Source: Anastatus disparis (taxonomy: Eukaryota > Arthropoda > Insecta > Hymenoptera > Eupelmidae). From it: a stretch of DNA of 64,000 nucleotides. Within the stretch, counting starts at the first letter, position 1; each line of letters begins with the position of its first letter. Under the pieces are notes generated by a model. That model was not told where the DNA came from and made no database searches. It was given only the letters and a program-made list of their open reading frames with translations. Location: NCBI GenBank assembly GCA_017163975.1, contig JAFFSR010000087.1, positions 682,001-746,000 on the forward strand, in the 5' to 3' direction. Shown here piece after piece: positions 1 through 9,791 of this stretch. The position numbers and the translations under genes are program-made.

Positions 1-2
1 AG

Positions 3-2215
3 GAAAATCAAAATTACAGAGGACCTTTACCAGATGTTAAATTTTACGGTATAGACACAATGCCTCTTTCCGAGAGAGTTGAATTCCTCACATGGTATAA
101 CGAGAATGTAGGTAATTATGAATTTGATTTTAAACGTGAAATCGTAGAATATTGTCGTATGGACGTAGAAATTTTAAGGCGATCGTGTATAGCCTTCAGA
201 AAGATATTTCTAGAATGCGGGAAAACATGCCCTTTTACGGAAGCTGTAACAATAGCATCTGCGTGTTCAACGGTATATAGAAAAAATTATTTACAAAAAA
301 ATGCTATCGGCGTTATACCATCCACTGGTTATCGACGGGGTGACAAGCACTCGCAAAAATCTCTAGAATGGTTAGTGCAGTGTGAACGCGAGGTAGAGCA
401 CGTGAAGTCATGCTACCAGAGAGATTTCGCGTTGACGGTTTCTCAGCAGCAGATCAAAATTTACCAAATCAAAAGGGTATTGTATTCGAGTATCAGGGTT
501 GCTTCATCCATGGTTGTCCCAAATGTTTTCCAAATAATCGTGAGCAGCGATTGTCTTACGGTCGCACATTTAACGAGGTTTTTGAAAACACAGTAAGGAA
601 AATAGAAAAAATAAAATCATTCGGCTATGAAGTTCGCGAGATATGGGAATGTGAATTCGATCGTATCAAAAGCGAGAACCCTGATATTAAAAATTACGTT
701 AGTAATCACCCCATAATGCTACGTATAACTTTGGATCCACGGGACGCATTTTTCGGCGGTAGAACGGAAAATTTTGTCACTCAGTGCAGAGTTGGTGAGG
801 GAGAAAAAATTAAATATACGGATATTTGCTCTCTCTACCCTTACGTGTGTAAGCGCGGGCGATTTCCTCTCGGGCATCCGCGTATTTTACTCGGAGAAGA
901 GTGTAAAAAACTGACATCAGGTAACAATAACGATTTATCAGGCGTCGAATGTTTAATTAAATGTAAGGTGCTACCACCTCGTAATTTGTATATACCGCTG
1001 CTACCTATTAAAATGCACAATCGACTACTTTTTGCTCTATGTCGTTCTTGCTGTGAAGAAATGCGTCAAGGAGATTGCAGTCATGAAAATGTAAAAGATC
1101 GTGAATTCACAGGTACATGGGTTGTCTATGAAATGCGTAAAGCCGTTGAACTAGGGTATCGTATAACTGAAATATATATCATTTGGCAATACGAAATGAC
1201 GCAGTTCGATCAAGCGACTGCAAGTGGTTGACTCTTTGCTGAATACGTAAACACCTTTCTAAAGATCAAACAGGAGGCTAGTGGTTGGCCTTCTTGGTGT
1301 ATCGATGACGCTAGTAAAGATCAATATATCAAACAGTATGAAATAGATGAAGGTATTCGTATGGATAAGGAGAAAATTGAGAAAAATGCAGGGTTAAGAG
1401 CTGTTGCAAAACTCTGTCTCAATTCCTTCTGGGGTAAATTTGGACAGCCTAGTAATTTAAAGCAAACGGATATTATAAAGTCACGAGAAGCACTCTTGAA
1501 ACTTCTTACAGCAGCCGATAAAGAAGCGTACGATATACTTGCTGTGAATGATGAAATTTTGTATGCCAACTGGCAATATAAAGAGGAAGCATCGCCTACT
1601 GCAGCATATACAAATGTCGTTATTGCAGCTTATACGACGGCTCAAGCTAGATTGAAACTTTATGTGGATCTAGAAAAATTAGGGAGACGCGTTTTATATT
1701 GCGATACAAACTCGTGTATATTTACATCCAAAGATGATGAAATCGGGGAATATAATCCAGTTGAGGGTACAAAGCTCGGTGACATGACCGACGAGTTGAC
1801 AGCCCATGAAGAGGGTGCGTATATACAACATTTTATTTCAGGGGGTCCGAAATTTTACGCTTATCGCGCTGTAAACCTTGATGGGGAAATATTTGAATGT
1901 TGTAAGGTTAAGGGTATAACTTTAAATTTCTCTAATGGGTTGAAAATAAATTTTGAAAGCATCAATGAATTGATTATTGATGCATTTCGCAGTACATCAA
2001 ATCCCGATGATGATTATAAAAATCAAATAGATGACGAGGTCGAGCGAGAAAATCAACCATGTAAAAAAATTAAATGAAATTTTAAAAGTATACGGCGTAC
2101 AAATATGCATGAGGTTCTTACACGTCCAGAATCTAAAACTTGTTGCGTGGTTCTGAAAAAAAGACGTTATATTAATCCTAGACTTTCTCTACCATTTGGT
2201 TATAAGAAAACTTGA
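3..2215 (+). pseudogene. Polinton DNA polymerase B (pPolB), 5'-truncated by the window and broken
   Basis: Protein-primed family B polymerase that would replicate the element. The frame is open from base 3. An exonuclease III-like motif, YCRMDVEIL, lies near 150-175. Polymerase motif A is seen as DICSLYPYV near 820-848, motif B as LNSFWGKFGQ near 1418-1447 and motif C as YCDTNS near 1699-1716. Motif C is normally DTDS, so the second catalytic aspartate is an asparagine here. There are three breaks: a frameshift around 395-415 (the reading moves to the frame of 410), a TGA at 1229-1231 and a TGA at 2075-2077. The protein reads on past the last stop to the PFGY-type C-terminus typical of Polinton polymerases, ending at TGA 2213-2215. 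The N-terminal region is outside the window. Family assignment is secure and the gene is non-functional. Confidence 0.92.
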
Positions 2216-2643
2216 GCAATATTTTATGTAATAATGAAAAATATGTATATATTTTATTGTAAATAAAAACATTAAATAAAATTTTATTTTTTATTCAACC
2301 TTTACTCTTATTCAAAAAAATTTTCAATTATAAATTATAATGTTTAAATAATAATAATAATATTATCGAGAGACACGCGAAATTAGCTGATTATCACGCG
2401 TGTCTCCACCGCGTGAAGCGGGTGATGTTTAAACACACGCGAAATCAGCTGATGAAACGCGTGTGTTTCGCGCCCGCGCGAGTTAATTAGCTGAGTAAGA
2501 GGCGTGAAAAAATAGCTAATTATCACGCATCCCGCCGCGTCCAGGGCGCCGCCACCGCCAGCGCCGTCCCCCCACCCTTGTTTGTACTAGTTAAATTCAG
2601 CCATCATCATTGTCAAAATGGTAGTAAGTAAAAAGATAACGAG
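2216..2643 (+). other. Intergenic region of the Polinton with a hairpin array
   Basis: About 430 bases between PolB and the ATPase. The first half is AT-rich with AATAAA-like polyadenylation hexamers (near 2262 and 2275). The second half, from 2365, is strikingly GC-rich and palindromic, holding three hairpins (next entry). It is followed by a C-rich stretch and a TTCAGCC initiator-like sequence near 2595. It probably holds the PolB 3' end and the promoter of the following gene; the function is inferred from position only. Confidence 0.5.
2370..2528 (+). promoter_or_regulatory. Three consecutive hairpins with a shared AGCTGAT/AGCTAAT loop
   Basis: Hairpin 1 has a 10-bp stem (2370-2379 with 2397-2406). 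Hairpin 2 has an 11-bp stem (2431-2441 with 2458-2468). Hairpin 3 has a 6-bp stem (2502-2507 with 2523-2528). The loops are 15-17 bases and carry the related cores TTAGCTGATTAT, TCAGCTGATGAA and TAGCTAATTA. Stems of hairpins 1 and 2 share ACACGCG/CGCGTGT. Repetition of both stem and loop argues for selection or duplication rather than chance. Candidate roles are a protein-binding array, promoter element, transcription boundary or replication element. None can be chosen from sequence alone. Confidence 0.6.
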
Positions 2644-3306
2644 ATGGATACATGTTTTAGACACCCGTTTACGTGTATCGTAAGCGGTCCTACGGGGTGT
2701 GGTAAAACGGTATTTGTAAAGCGATTTCTCGCAAACCTCCCTCGTATCTGCGATGTAACATTTGACAGAATATTATTTTATTACGCCGAGTGGCAAGAAG
2801 CATACAAAAACGATTTGAAAATACCAAGTCAACAGGTTATAGAATTTCACGAAGGTTTACCACACAACTCGGATTATTCACACGATAATGAAAAGAAAAA
2901 ATTAATAATTATTGATGATTTGATGCGTGAATCTTCCAATAATACTATTCTAGATTTATTTACAAAAGGTAGCCACCATAAGAATATTAGTGTTATTTTC
3001 ATCACTCAAAATCTATTTCACAAAGGTAGTGGTCAAAGAGATATTTCATTGAACGCGAATTACATTGTAATTTTTAAAAATCCCTGAGATCGTGCTCAAA
3101 TTCAGTATCTTGCGCGACAAGTATACCCCGAAGATCCGAAATTCCTGCAAGAAGCCTATTTAGACAGTACACGTGTACCACATGGTTATCTTTTCTTGGA
3201 CTTGAAACAAAGTACAAATGATGAATATCGTTATAGAACGTGTGTATTTCCCGATGATAGAGCTCATTATGCCTATTTACCGAAATATCATTCAAATCTA
3301 CGATAA
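2644..3306 (+). pseudogene. Polinton genome-packaging ATPase (FtsK/HerA type), one in-frame stop
   Basis: ATPase expected to pump element DNA into capsids. It has Walker A GPTGCGKT at residues 15-22, Walker B LIIIDDLM near residues 87-94, and a conserved IFITQNLF segment near 118-125. A TGA at 3085-3087 stops the frame after 147 codons. The same frame continues without a shift to TAA 3304-3306, and the continuation matches the family's C-terminal part. The whole gene is about 220 codons, the usual size. The stop sits where a CGA arginine codon would fit, a typical CpG-decay change. The start is the ATG followed by a hydrophobic strand leading into Walker A. Confidence 0.9.
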
Positions 3307-3357
3307 AGATATAAAACAAGCATCAACAAGACGAATCGACACAGTATACGAGCAGCT

Positions 3358-3826
3358 ATGGCCAAGGTAACATCGAAAAACAAGAAAAAGAAGAAAAGAA
3401 AGAAGAATAAAAACAGTCAATCTGGTGGTGCTGGTAATTGCGGCTGTTTACCATCTAATTTTAGTAAAAAGTGCGTTGCAATTTTAAACGCCCTCTGTCA
3501 TTCGGATACTCAACAGCGAGTAGCTTTACTACGATCAGCTGATAAAAATTTCATAAAGTGTATATGCGAGTGTGTATTAAACGTGTTACACGGGACAGTA
3601 AAATCAAAACATTCTCAGAAAGAGCGATTAAAAAAAGTACAAACATATATTACGAAAATTGATAATAAGAAGAAAAAAAGGTGGGAATGATTCTCAACGT
3701 AAAAATACCAACTGGCATCAGAAGAAACGTGTACTTATCCAAAATGGTGAAGATTTTTTACCTCTACTTTTAGCCCCAATCATAGGTGCTTTAGTATCAA
3801 AAATTTTTGGTGGCAACAACGCTTAA
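3358..3826 (+). pseudogene. Polinton-associated small basic protein with hydrophobic C-terminus, frameshifted
   Basis: The N-terminus is extremely lysine-rich. A cysteine-containing middle part follows, with a DTQQRVALLRSADKNF stretch characteristic of a small protein seen in insect Polintons. The first frame stops at 3688-3690. A frameshift in the A7 run at 3673-3679 moves the reading to a frame that ends at TAA 3824-3826 and encodes a hydrophobic tail (FLPLLLAPIIGALVSKIF), probably membrane- or capsid-interacting. It lies just downstream of the ATPase and 3 bases before the next gene. The function is unknown. The break lies in a homopolymer, so a sequencing or assembly error cannot be excluded. 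Confidence 0.7.
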
Positions 3827-3829
3827 ACT

Positions 3830-4633
3830 ATGGAACGTACGCGTAAAATGGTAATTATCCCAGAAGATGAGTATGAGCGGGGAATACGTTCATCCTCGAT
3901 AGTGGCTGAAAAAAACCAGTCTACGGGTAAAGAAATAGAACAAACAGTACAGACAAAAGGAGATAATTTATCACGCTTAGATGCTGAGATGCATGATATT
4001 CTTTTTTCCAAAAGTATCACCGATGAACGAGAGAAATATCAAAAATATATGCAGATACTCCAAAAATATCTTTATTTTAAAAATATCGAACTACATGAAA
4101 GCTCGGTCGATAGCGAAAATGAAATCGAAGAAGGTGAAGCTATGCTGACAGCGCCACCCTCCGAAGATTCGATTCTCGATAACGTATCCAAGAGCTATAA
4201 AAGAAGCTCACGGTTACTACTAAATCATTGGAAATAAAGTGCTGTTGGTAACCTTTTAAAGTGGGATAATACAGGTCATGTAACGATAGAAGGTAATGTT
4301 ATACCGCATTCTAATATTATAGACCTAATCAGTGACGTTATAAGAAGAAAAAAATCTCTCTCTCCACCCGCCGGAAGAGCACAAATGACAAGATTTTTAG
4401 CTTTGTCAGAAACGCCGTTTAAACTTGTCGGTAATACAGATGTGTTACAGCAGTATAAGACATTAGATGCTGAAAAGTCTAATAATAAATGAAAACGAAA
4501 AAATTCAACAGATATTGAAGATTCAGAGAGAGAGCTACACTCTCGATACGAATACAGTAAAGCCGAAGGTAGGAATAAGAAAAAATACTTAAGCAAAAGT
4601 GGAAAAGTTTTAGCATATAAAAATGTCTTTTGA
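3830..4633 (+). pseudogene. Polinton PY-like protein, two in-frame stops
   Basis: Begins MERTRKMVIIPEDEYER and has an internal 'RLDAEM.DIL' block followed by a helical, charged region. After a TAA at 4235-4237 the same frame continues with the conserved block ending in SNIIDLISDVIRRKKS. A TGA follows at 4490-4492, then a basic tail to TGA 4631-4633. This order (basic N-terminus, helical middle, DLI.DVLRRK block, basic tail) is that of a protein called PY in Polintons, whose role is unproven. The 3' end overlaps the integrase ATG at 4623, suggesting tight packing of transcription units. Both stops are point changes, with no frameshift. Confidence 0.75.
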
Positions 4634-5719
4634 AAAAATATATTACGATACTTCACACGAGGCTGGATACGCTGGCGCCCGTAATTTAATTCGTAAAAGT
4701 ACTCGGAGAAATAAAAAAGAAAAAGAGCGTATTTATGAGTGGTTAAGTAACCAGGATGCTTATACGCTACACAAGCCTATTCATCGAAGATTTCCAAGAT
4801 TAAGATAGAACGTAACAAATATCGATGATTGCTGGGAGATAGACTTGTGTGATATGCAATCTTTCAAAGAATATAACGATGGCTACTGCTACCTACTCGT
4901 CGTCATAGATGTTCTCAGCAAATATACTTGGGTAGAGGCGCTCCGAGATAAAAGTGGACGTAGCGTCACCATAGCTTTCGAGAAGATTCTCAAGAGAGCA
5001 AATGGACGGATTCCTGTAACTATACAATCGGACAAGGGTAAAGAGTTTATAAATTCTTCTTTTCAAGAGTATTTAAAAAAGCGAGATATAAATTTTCGCA
5101 CAGCGCGCAATCCAGACATCAAAGCAGCTGTTGTAGAGCGTTTAAATCGCACGCTTAAGGAACGAATGTTTAGATATTTTACACACAAAAATACTCACAG
5201 GTACATCGATGTAATACAAAATATCGTCAATGCGTATAATCACACTTTACATACGGGAATTAAAATGGTACCCGCAGATGTAACTATTCATAACGCATTT
5301 ACAGCGAGAAAAAATTTAGAAAAAAGAGCTCTTAGTCAGCGAAAACCATCACGCGCACCTATATACACGCAGGGCTCTTACGTACGCATCAGTTGTTCGA
5401 AAGGCACGTTCGAGAAAGGATATGAAAAAAATTACAGCGAAGAAATTTTCAAAATTTTACGAATATCAAGACGACAACAGCTATACACATACGAATTGAC
5501 GGATTTAAATGGTGAAAAGATTGATGGCTTTTTTACCCGAAGGAGATAGTCAAAGTTGGAGAAGAGCGCTTAGCAGAAACAGAAAAGTTTAAAATTGAAC
5601 GTATAATACGTAGTAAAGGACGAGGATCGAACAAAAAAGTTCTAGTAAAGTGGTACGGATACCCAGAAAAATTCAATTCTTGGATTAAAGCGAGTGAATT
5701 GACTTTAATTAAGAATTAA
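4623..5719 (+). pseudogene. Polinton integrase (DDE) with C-terminal chromodomain, broken
   Basis: Retroviral-type integrase that would insert the element. The N-terminal region ends in the conserved AYTLHKPIHRRFPR segment. An in-frame TAG follows at 4806-4808. The catalytic core then shows the first Asp in WEIDLCDM, the second in IQSDKGKEF and the Glu in VVERLNRTLKERM. A frameshift in the T run at about 5529-5534 separates the core from the last part. The other frame continues through a chromodomain (VLVKWYGYPEKFNSWI) to TAA 5717-5719. A chromodomain tail is typical of Polinton and Ty3 integrases and directs integration to chromatin. All three acidic residues survive, so only the stop and frameshift disable it. 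It ends 2 bases before the penton gene. Confidence 0.9.
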
Positions 5720-5721
5720 AA

Positions 5722-6519
5722 ATGGACGAAGATGACTTTTATCTGGTATTACCAAGTAACAGTAGTATGAAATATTTTCCGGATAATACTACAACCTGTT
5801 ATACCACACATTTATCACATGAAATTCGTGTACAAGGTAACTGGAGCGTCGGTATGACAGAAATTCATATTCCCTGCACTATTTTACACATTCAAGAGTC
5901 TGAAGCAAGTTTTTTACTTTATTCATCGGATGAAGAAGAAGTAGTAGTATCACAAAACCTTATTAATTTAGATAATGCGCGTGCCATCGATCAAGCAAAT
6001 GAATTTAATAAGCACATAGTAATTGAACCAGCAAAAAGAAAAAGAGGATTTTACGTAATACGACGCGTATGCGATTGTAAGGAAACACATTACCTTTATT
6101 TTAATGAGAAAATCAGACGTATTTTTGGTTTTGAAAAAGAAATTTATCGGAAAACAGGCGTCATCCCTTTAAAAACGATGAAAATCAAAGATGCTAAGAA
6201 ACAGCACTCAATTATTGGAGACAGACCTGCGTCTTTAGCAAGAGCAATACCCGAGCAACTCTTTATTTACACAGATATATGCTTGCCTTATACTGTCGGA
6301 GATACTCAAGCAGCTCTTTTACGTATAGTTACATTCAATAACACAAAATATACGCTAGGACCAACCATAGTGAAACATTTTTCACCTGTAAATTATATCC
6401 CTTTACTAAATAATACTTTTCAGAATATCATCATTGATAAAAGGGATCAACACGGTAAACATATACCATTTGAGTACGGGACGTTGACGATTACACTTCA
6501 CTTTAAGCGTAATCACTAA
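5722..6519 (+). CDS. Polinton penton base / minor capsid protein
   Basis: Intact 265-residue reading frame starting at an ATG in an A-rich context directly after the integrase stop. The opening YLVLPSNSSMKYFPDNT followed by YTTHLSHEIRVQGNWSVGMTEI is diagnostic of the Polinton minor capsid (single jelly-roll penton homologue), which forms the capsid vertices with the major capsid. Length is typical of the family. It is followed after 9 bases by the PX-like gene and then the major capsid, the usual structural cluster. No break was seen, so it is one of the few open genes in this copy. Its preservation may simply reflect short length and recent decay elsewhere. Confidence 0.88.
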   Translation: MDEDDFYLVLPSNSSMKYFPDNTTTCYTTHLSHEIRVQGNWSVGMTEIHIPCTILHIQESEASFLLYSSDEEEVVVSQNLINLDNARAIDQANEFNKHIVIEPAKRKRGFYVIRRVCDCKETHYLYFNEKIRRIFGFEKEIYRKTGVIPLKTMKIKDAKKQHSIIGDRPASLARAIPEQLFIYTDICLPYTVGDTQAALLRIVTFNNTKYTLGPTIVKHFSPVNYIPLLNNTFQNIIIDKRDQHGKHIPFEYGTLTITLHFKRNH

Positions 6520-6528
6520 ACAGAAAAA

Positions 6529-7041
6529 ATGACTCACTATACAGCTTATTACAGCGAACAGATTGGTGGTGGGGGAGTTCATCGTGTGTATAACGGTTCA
6601 CACTATCAACGTAGACACGGAATAGGAAGTTTTTTAGGTAGACTTTTCCGTAGAGTCTTACCTTATTTAAGTAGTGGGGCGAAAGCGGTTGGAAAAGAAG
6701 CTGTTCGAGCTGGCATGCATGTGTTGGATGATATCACCAATAGTGGAGTTAATTTTAAGCATGCTATAAATACGAGAATGCATGAATCAAGAGAGAATCT
6801 CAAGAGAAAAGCTGCAAAGAAAATCAGTGAAATGATGAAAGGTAGTGGTTATAAACGAAGGGTTAGTAAGCGGAAGCGTCAGTCTCTAAAGAGCAGTTCA
6901 GCAGGGCGTAACAAAGCTAAGAAAAATCGTACCAGTATAAAGAAGGAGAAGAAAGCTGGTATTAGGAAGAGGAAAAGGACTGTTGGTAGGAAAAAGAAAC
7001 AGGCTTTACGGAGTGTAACAGATATTTTTGGACCAAGATAA
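6529..7041 (+). CDS. Polinton PX-like basic capsid/core protein
   Basis: Intact 170-residue protein. A Gly-rich start is followed by an amphipathic segment (GIGSFLGRLFRRVLPYL, residues about 31-47) and then AKAVGKEAVRAG. A KGSGYKRR motif near residue 105 precedes a very Lys/Arg-rich tail to the C-terminus. This architecture is that of the PX protein of Polintons, compared in the literature with adenovirus core or membrane-lytic minor proteins; a DNA-binding or internal capsid role is inferred. It sits between penton and major capsid. The tail would bind nucleic acid by charge. Confidence 0.8.
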   Translation: MTHYTAYYSEQIGGGGVHRVYNGSHYQRRHGIGSFLGRLFRRVLPYLSSGAKAVGKEAVRAGMHVLDDITNSGVNFKHAINTRMHESRENLKRKAAKKISEMMKGSGYKRRVSKRKRQSLKSSSAGRNKAKKNRTSIKKEKKAGIRKRKRTVGRKKKQALRSVTDIFGPR

Positions 7042-7045
7042 TAAC

Positions 7046-8374
7046 ATGGCCTTCTTACACGTAAACTCGTATGAATGCATGAAATCCGAATTAGATTTGT
7101 TCACTCTTCCACCAACGCAGACATCTTTAGAATCCTCTCAGTTTATTCATTATAAACCAGTTTCATCTCTTACCGACGATAGGCCTATTGAATTTGTTGT
7201 ACCGGGCGGTGAGGATTATCTTGATCTAGGACACACCATGTTAAGTGTTCGCGTACAAATTTTACCAAATATCGCTGCTGAGAATAATAAAGTGGGTCCG
7301 GTAAATAATTTTCTTCATTCGCTTTTCAACCAAATCGATGTATTTTTCAATCAAAAACTCATTTCTCCACCAAATAATGCATATCCATACAGAGCTTATA
7401 TTGAAACCTTGTTAAATTACTCAACTGGTGCAATGAACTCGCACTTGACCACATCGCTATGGTACCTGAATACTCCTGGAAAAATGGAAGGCTTACCCAA
7501 TTTGAATCGGGATGCCCCAGAAGCTAACTTGGGACTTTTAAACCGTCAATACTATACGGGTAATGCGGGTACTGTTGATTTAATCGGTCATTTACATTGC
7601 GATATTTTTAACCAGAATAAATTTTTATTAAACGGTGTGGAAGTACGCGTACGTCTTGTACAAAGCAAAGACGCTTTCTGCCTAATGGATGCTGCAGAAA
7701 ATGACACTTTTATTGTCAGTATTAAAGAAGCATCATTGATTATTCGACGTGTAAAAATTAGTCCTGGGATATTATTAGCTCATGCTAATGCTTTATCAAA
7801 GACAACTGCAAAATATCCTATTACACGTGTTGAAGTTAAATCATTCACTATGCATAAAGGCATTCTCGGAGATATACTCGACAACGTTATTTTAGGTCAG
7901 CTCCCCAAAAGAATTAGCATTGGTTTTGTTGACAGCAGATCGTTTAATGGTAACCGAAGATTTAATCCATTCAACTTTCAACATTTATCTATTAATTACC
8001 TCTCTCTCTACATTGATGGTATACAAATACCGAGTAAACCTCTACAGCCTAAATTTACAGGTACTAACCCTCAATATGTAGAGGCTTATCATACATTATT
8101 TTCCGGTACTGGGATACATTTCCTTAACGAGTCTCTTGCTCTTACTCGAATAGATTATTCTAGAGGTTATTGTCTGTTTGCATTTGATCTAACACCCGAT
8201 CTCTCTGCGAATTCAGCCCAGCACTGGAACCTCGTTAAGCGTGGTAGTGTGCGGATAGAAGTGAAATTTGATCACGCCTTGGCGCAAACAGTTAATTGTA
8301 TTATTTACGCTGAATACGATAATGTTCTTGAAATAGACTCTAGCCGTCAAATTATAACGGATTTTAGCGCTTGA
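7046..8374 (+). CDS. Polinton major capsid protein (double jelly-roll)
   Basis: Intact frame of 442 codons from the ATG at 7046. The frame is open a little further upstream but has no earlier ATG. The start with FLHVNSYECMKSELDLF, then IEFVVPGGEDYLDLGHT and the later NPFNFQHLSINYLSLYIDG are conserved blocks of Polinton major capsid proteins, which form the trimeric capsomers of the predicted icosahedral particle. The ending, a few residues after a V.VEVKF-like strand and an EYDNVLEID segment, fits the family. It lies immediately downstream of the PX-like gene and is followed by a separate promoter-like region. No lesion was seen. It is the strongest evidence that this element class encodes virions. 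Confidence 0.92.
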   Translation: MAFLHVNSYECMKSELDLFTLPPTQTSLESSQFIHYKPVSSLTDDRPIEFVVPGGEDYLDLGHTMLSVRVQILPNIAAENNKVGPVNNFLHSLFNQIDVFFNQKLISPPNNAYPYRAYIETLLNYSTGAMNSHLTTSLWYLNTPGKMEGLPNLNRDAPEANLGLLNRQYYTGNAGTVDLIGHLHCDIFNQNKFLLNGVEVRVRLVQSKDAFCLMDAAENDTFIVSIKEASLIIRRVKISPGILLAHANALSKTTAKYPITRVEVKSFTMHKGILGDILDNVILGQLPKRISIGFVDSRSFNGNRRFNPFNFQHLSINYLSLYIDGIQIPSKPLQPKFTGTNPQYVEAYHTLFSGTGIHFLNESLALTRIDYSRGYCLFAFDLTPDLSANSAQHWNLVKRGSVRIEVKFDHALAQTVNCIIYAEYDNVLEIDSSRQIITDFSA

Positions 8375-8411
8375 ACTATTTTGTGATGGCGCTGGTGGTA
8401 GATGGTACAGT

Positions 8412-8448
8412 TATAAAACCACATTGCGCGCTCCCATCAGACATCAGT
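8412..8448 (+). promoter_or_regulatory. TATA box plus TCAGT initiator before the next Polinton gene
   Basis: TATAAAA at 8412-8418 is followed by an arthropod-type initiator TCAGT at 8444-8448, with a second TCAG at 8437. The spacing is close to that of an insect TATA/Inr core promoter. The next ATG is at 8509. The same arrangement recurs at 10,411-10,446 in front of another gene of the element, which supports separate transcription units. Confidence 0.55.
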
Positions 8449-8508
8449 CTTCTAAGAGAGTTTGCTTCGTAAACATTGTCAATATAGTTATTTTTAAAAT
8501 AAAAGACC

Positions 8509-9251
8509 ATGGATTTTGTCATAGATATTCAAGGTCTAAAAGATCGAAATAATAATTTTTTCCCAAAGGAGGTAGCTGTACTGAGTTTAAAAACAAGAAT
8601 ATTTAATCATTGGATAGTTAAATCACCGCATGATTTTTCTGATTTACCCAGTGGTATAAAACGTTCTAACGAGTTTGTTATCAACCATCATCATTGAATT
8701 AATTGGATTAAAGGTGATATCAGTATAGCACAATTACAACATCATTTATATAATATTGCCAAGATTGCAACCAGGATTTACACTAGAGGATATGAAAAAG
8801 CTAAATATCTTGAGTCAAATATGTCACGAGAAATAATTAATCTTGAAGATTTATATTCACCTACATTTCATGAACTTTTTCAAAATATCAAATAACGTCT
8901 CTTTCCTGCGTGAGTCATTGTGCCAAGGAAAAGAATAAAAGCAGTATCTGTGCGCTTAATCAGGCATACCTATTGCGAAAGTGGTTGCATGCGATACTCC
9001 TGGATTGTATGAGACCCGGTCGTAAGGATGAACCTTTGAAATCAAGTGATGCGCTTTTGGAGCGAATAAGATCACGCAGATTGTCAAGACTTTATCGTAG
9101 AGGGGGTAGAGATGAGGTTGATTTCTGCGACACACCGTCATCTTCAACCAAGGCCACGGTAAATCGTAATTCAGAAATAAACGGCGATAACAGCGACGAC
9201 GACGACGACGACGACGAAAACGACGAAGGTCTTGAAAACGACAAAGTATGA
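8509..9251 (+). pseudogene. Polinton-associated protein with VIDIQ...PKEVAVL N-terminus, broken
   Basis: The N-terminus reads FVIDIQGLKD..., then FPKEVAVLSL, a beta-strand pattern like the start of a nuclease-type (RNase H-like) fold. A TGA at 8695-8697 interrupts the frame, which continues through a conserved YTRGYEKAKYLES segment to TAA 8893-8895. The reading then moves to the frame of 8910 with CVSHCA...CALNQAYLLRKWL, a Cys/His block that follows in the same order in full-length insect homologues as I recall them. The tail ends in an Asp-rich run (near 9195-9220). The stop overlaps the ATG of the protease gene (ATGA, 9248-9251). The function is unproven. A DEDD-type nuclease is one possibility, but I cannot confirm catalytic residues. 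Confidence 0.65.
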
Positions 9252-9791
9252 ATACTCAGCAAATAAGCAAAGCCATTGCCTCACTAAAAGCTAGAACGAT
9301 AGGTGTGTATGCGGCCGATCGAATCCCGAATGTTCTAGAACATCCAACAGCAATTGTGGCAAACATTGATGATCATACGAAGCGTGGTTCTCATTGGATC
9401 GCTATATATATATATAGATAATAATGGATACGGAACGTACTTTGACAGGTATGGATACCCACCAGTCTCACCACATCATCTCAATAGGCTCAAACGTAAC
9501 TGTAGACAGTATCAGTGGAATAAACAAAAAATGCAAAGCTACGACTCACAAGTATGTGGACAATATTGCATTATGTTTCTTTACCATATGTGCCATCTTC
9601 ATAATTTACGTACGTTTTGTAGCAAGTTTTCAAGAGATTCAAAGAAAAACGACAAATTAGTTGTAAAATTTTATAACACTCTTTTACGAAATAAGATTAA
9701 ACGGAAGAAATATGTGGAAACTTTTCAGAATGAACGTTCGTTAGGTTTTGGTTTTTGTAACCAGTCATGCACTTCAAAAATGTCAGACTAA
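9248..9791 (+). pseudogene. Adenain-like cysteine protease of the Polinton, split by a TA run
   Basis: Ulp1/adenain-fold protease that would mature capsid proteins. The ATG at 9248 overlaps the stop of the preceding gene. The first frame holds the catalytic histidine in RGSHWIAIY and runs into a TA dinucleotide tract at about 9404-9416, where it is lost. The other frame resumes with the DNNGYGTYFDRYG block and reaches the catalytic cysteine in QSYDSQVCGQYC, matching the adenain Q...S..CG signature. It ends at 9791. The tract lies between the histidine and the acidic/cysteine half of the active site, so a change in TA number alone explains the break. An inexact TA count in the assembly is an alternative. 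Confidence 0.85.
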
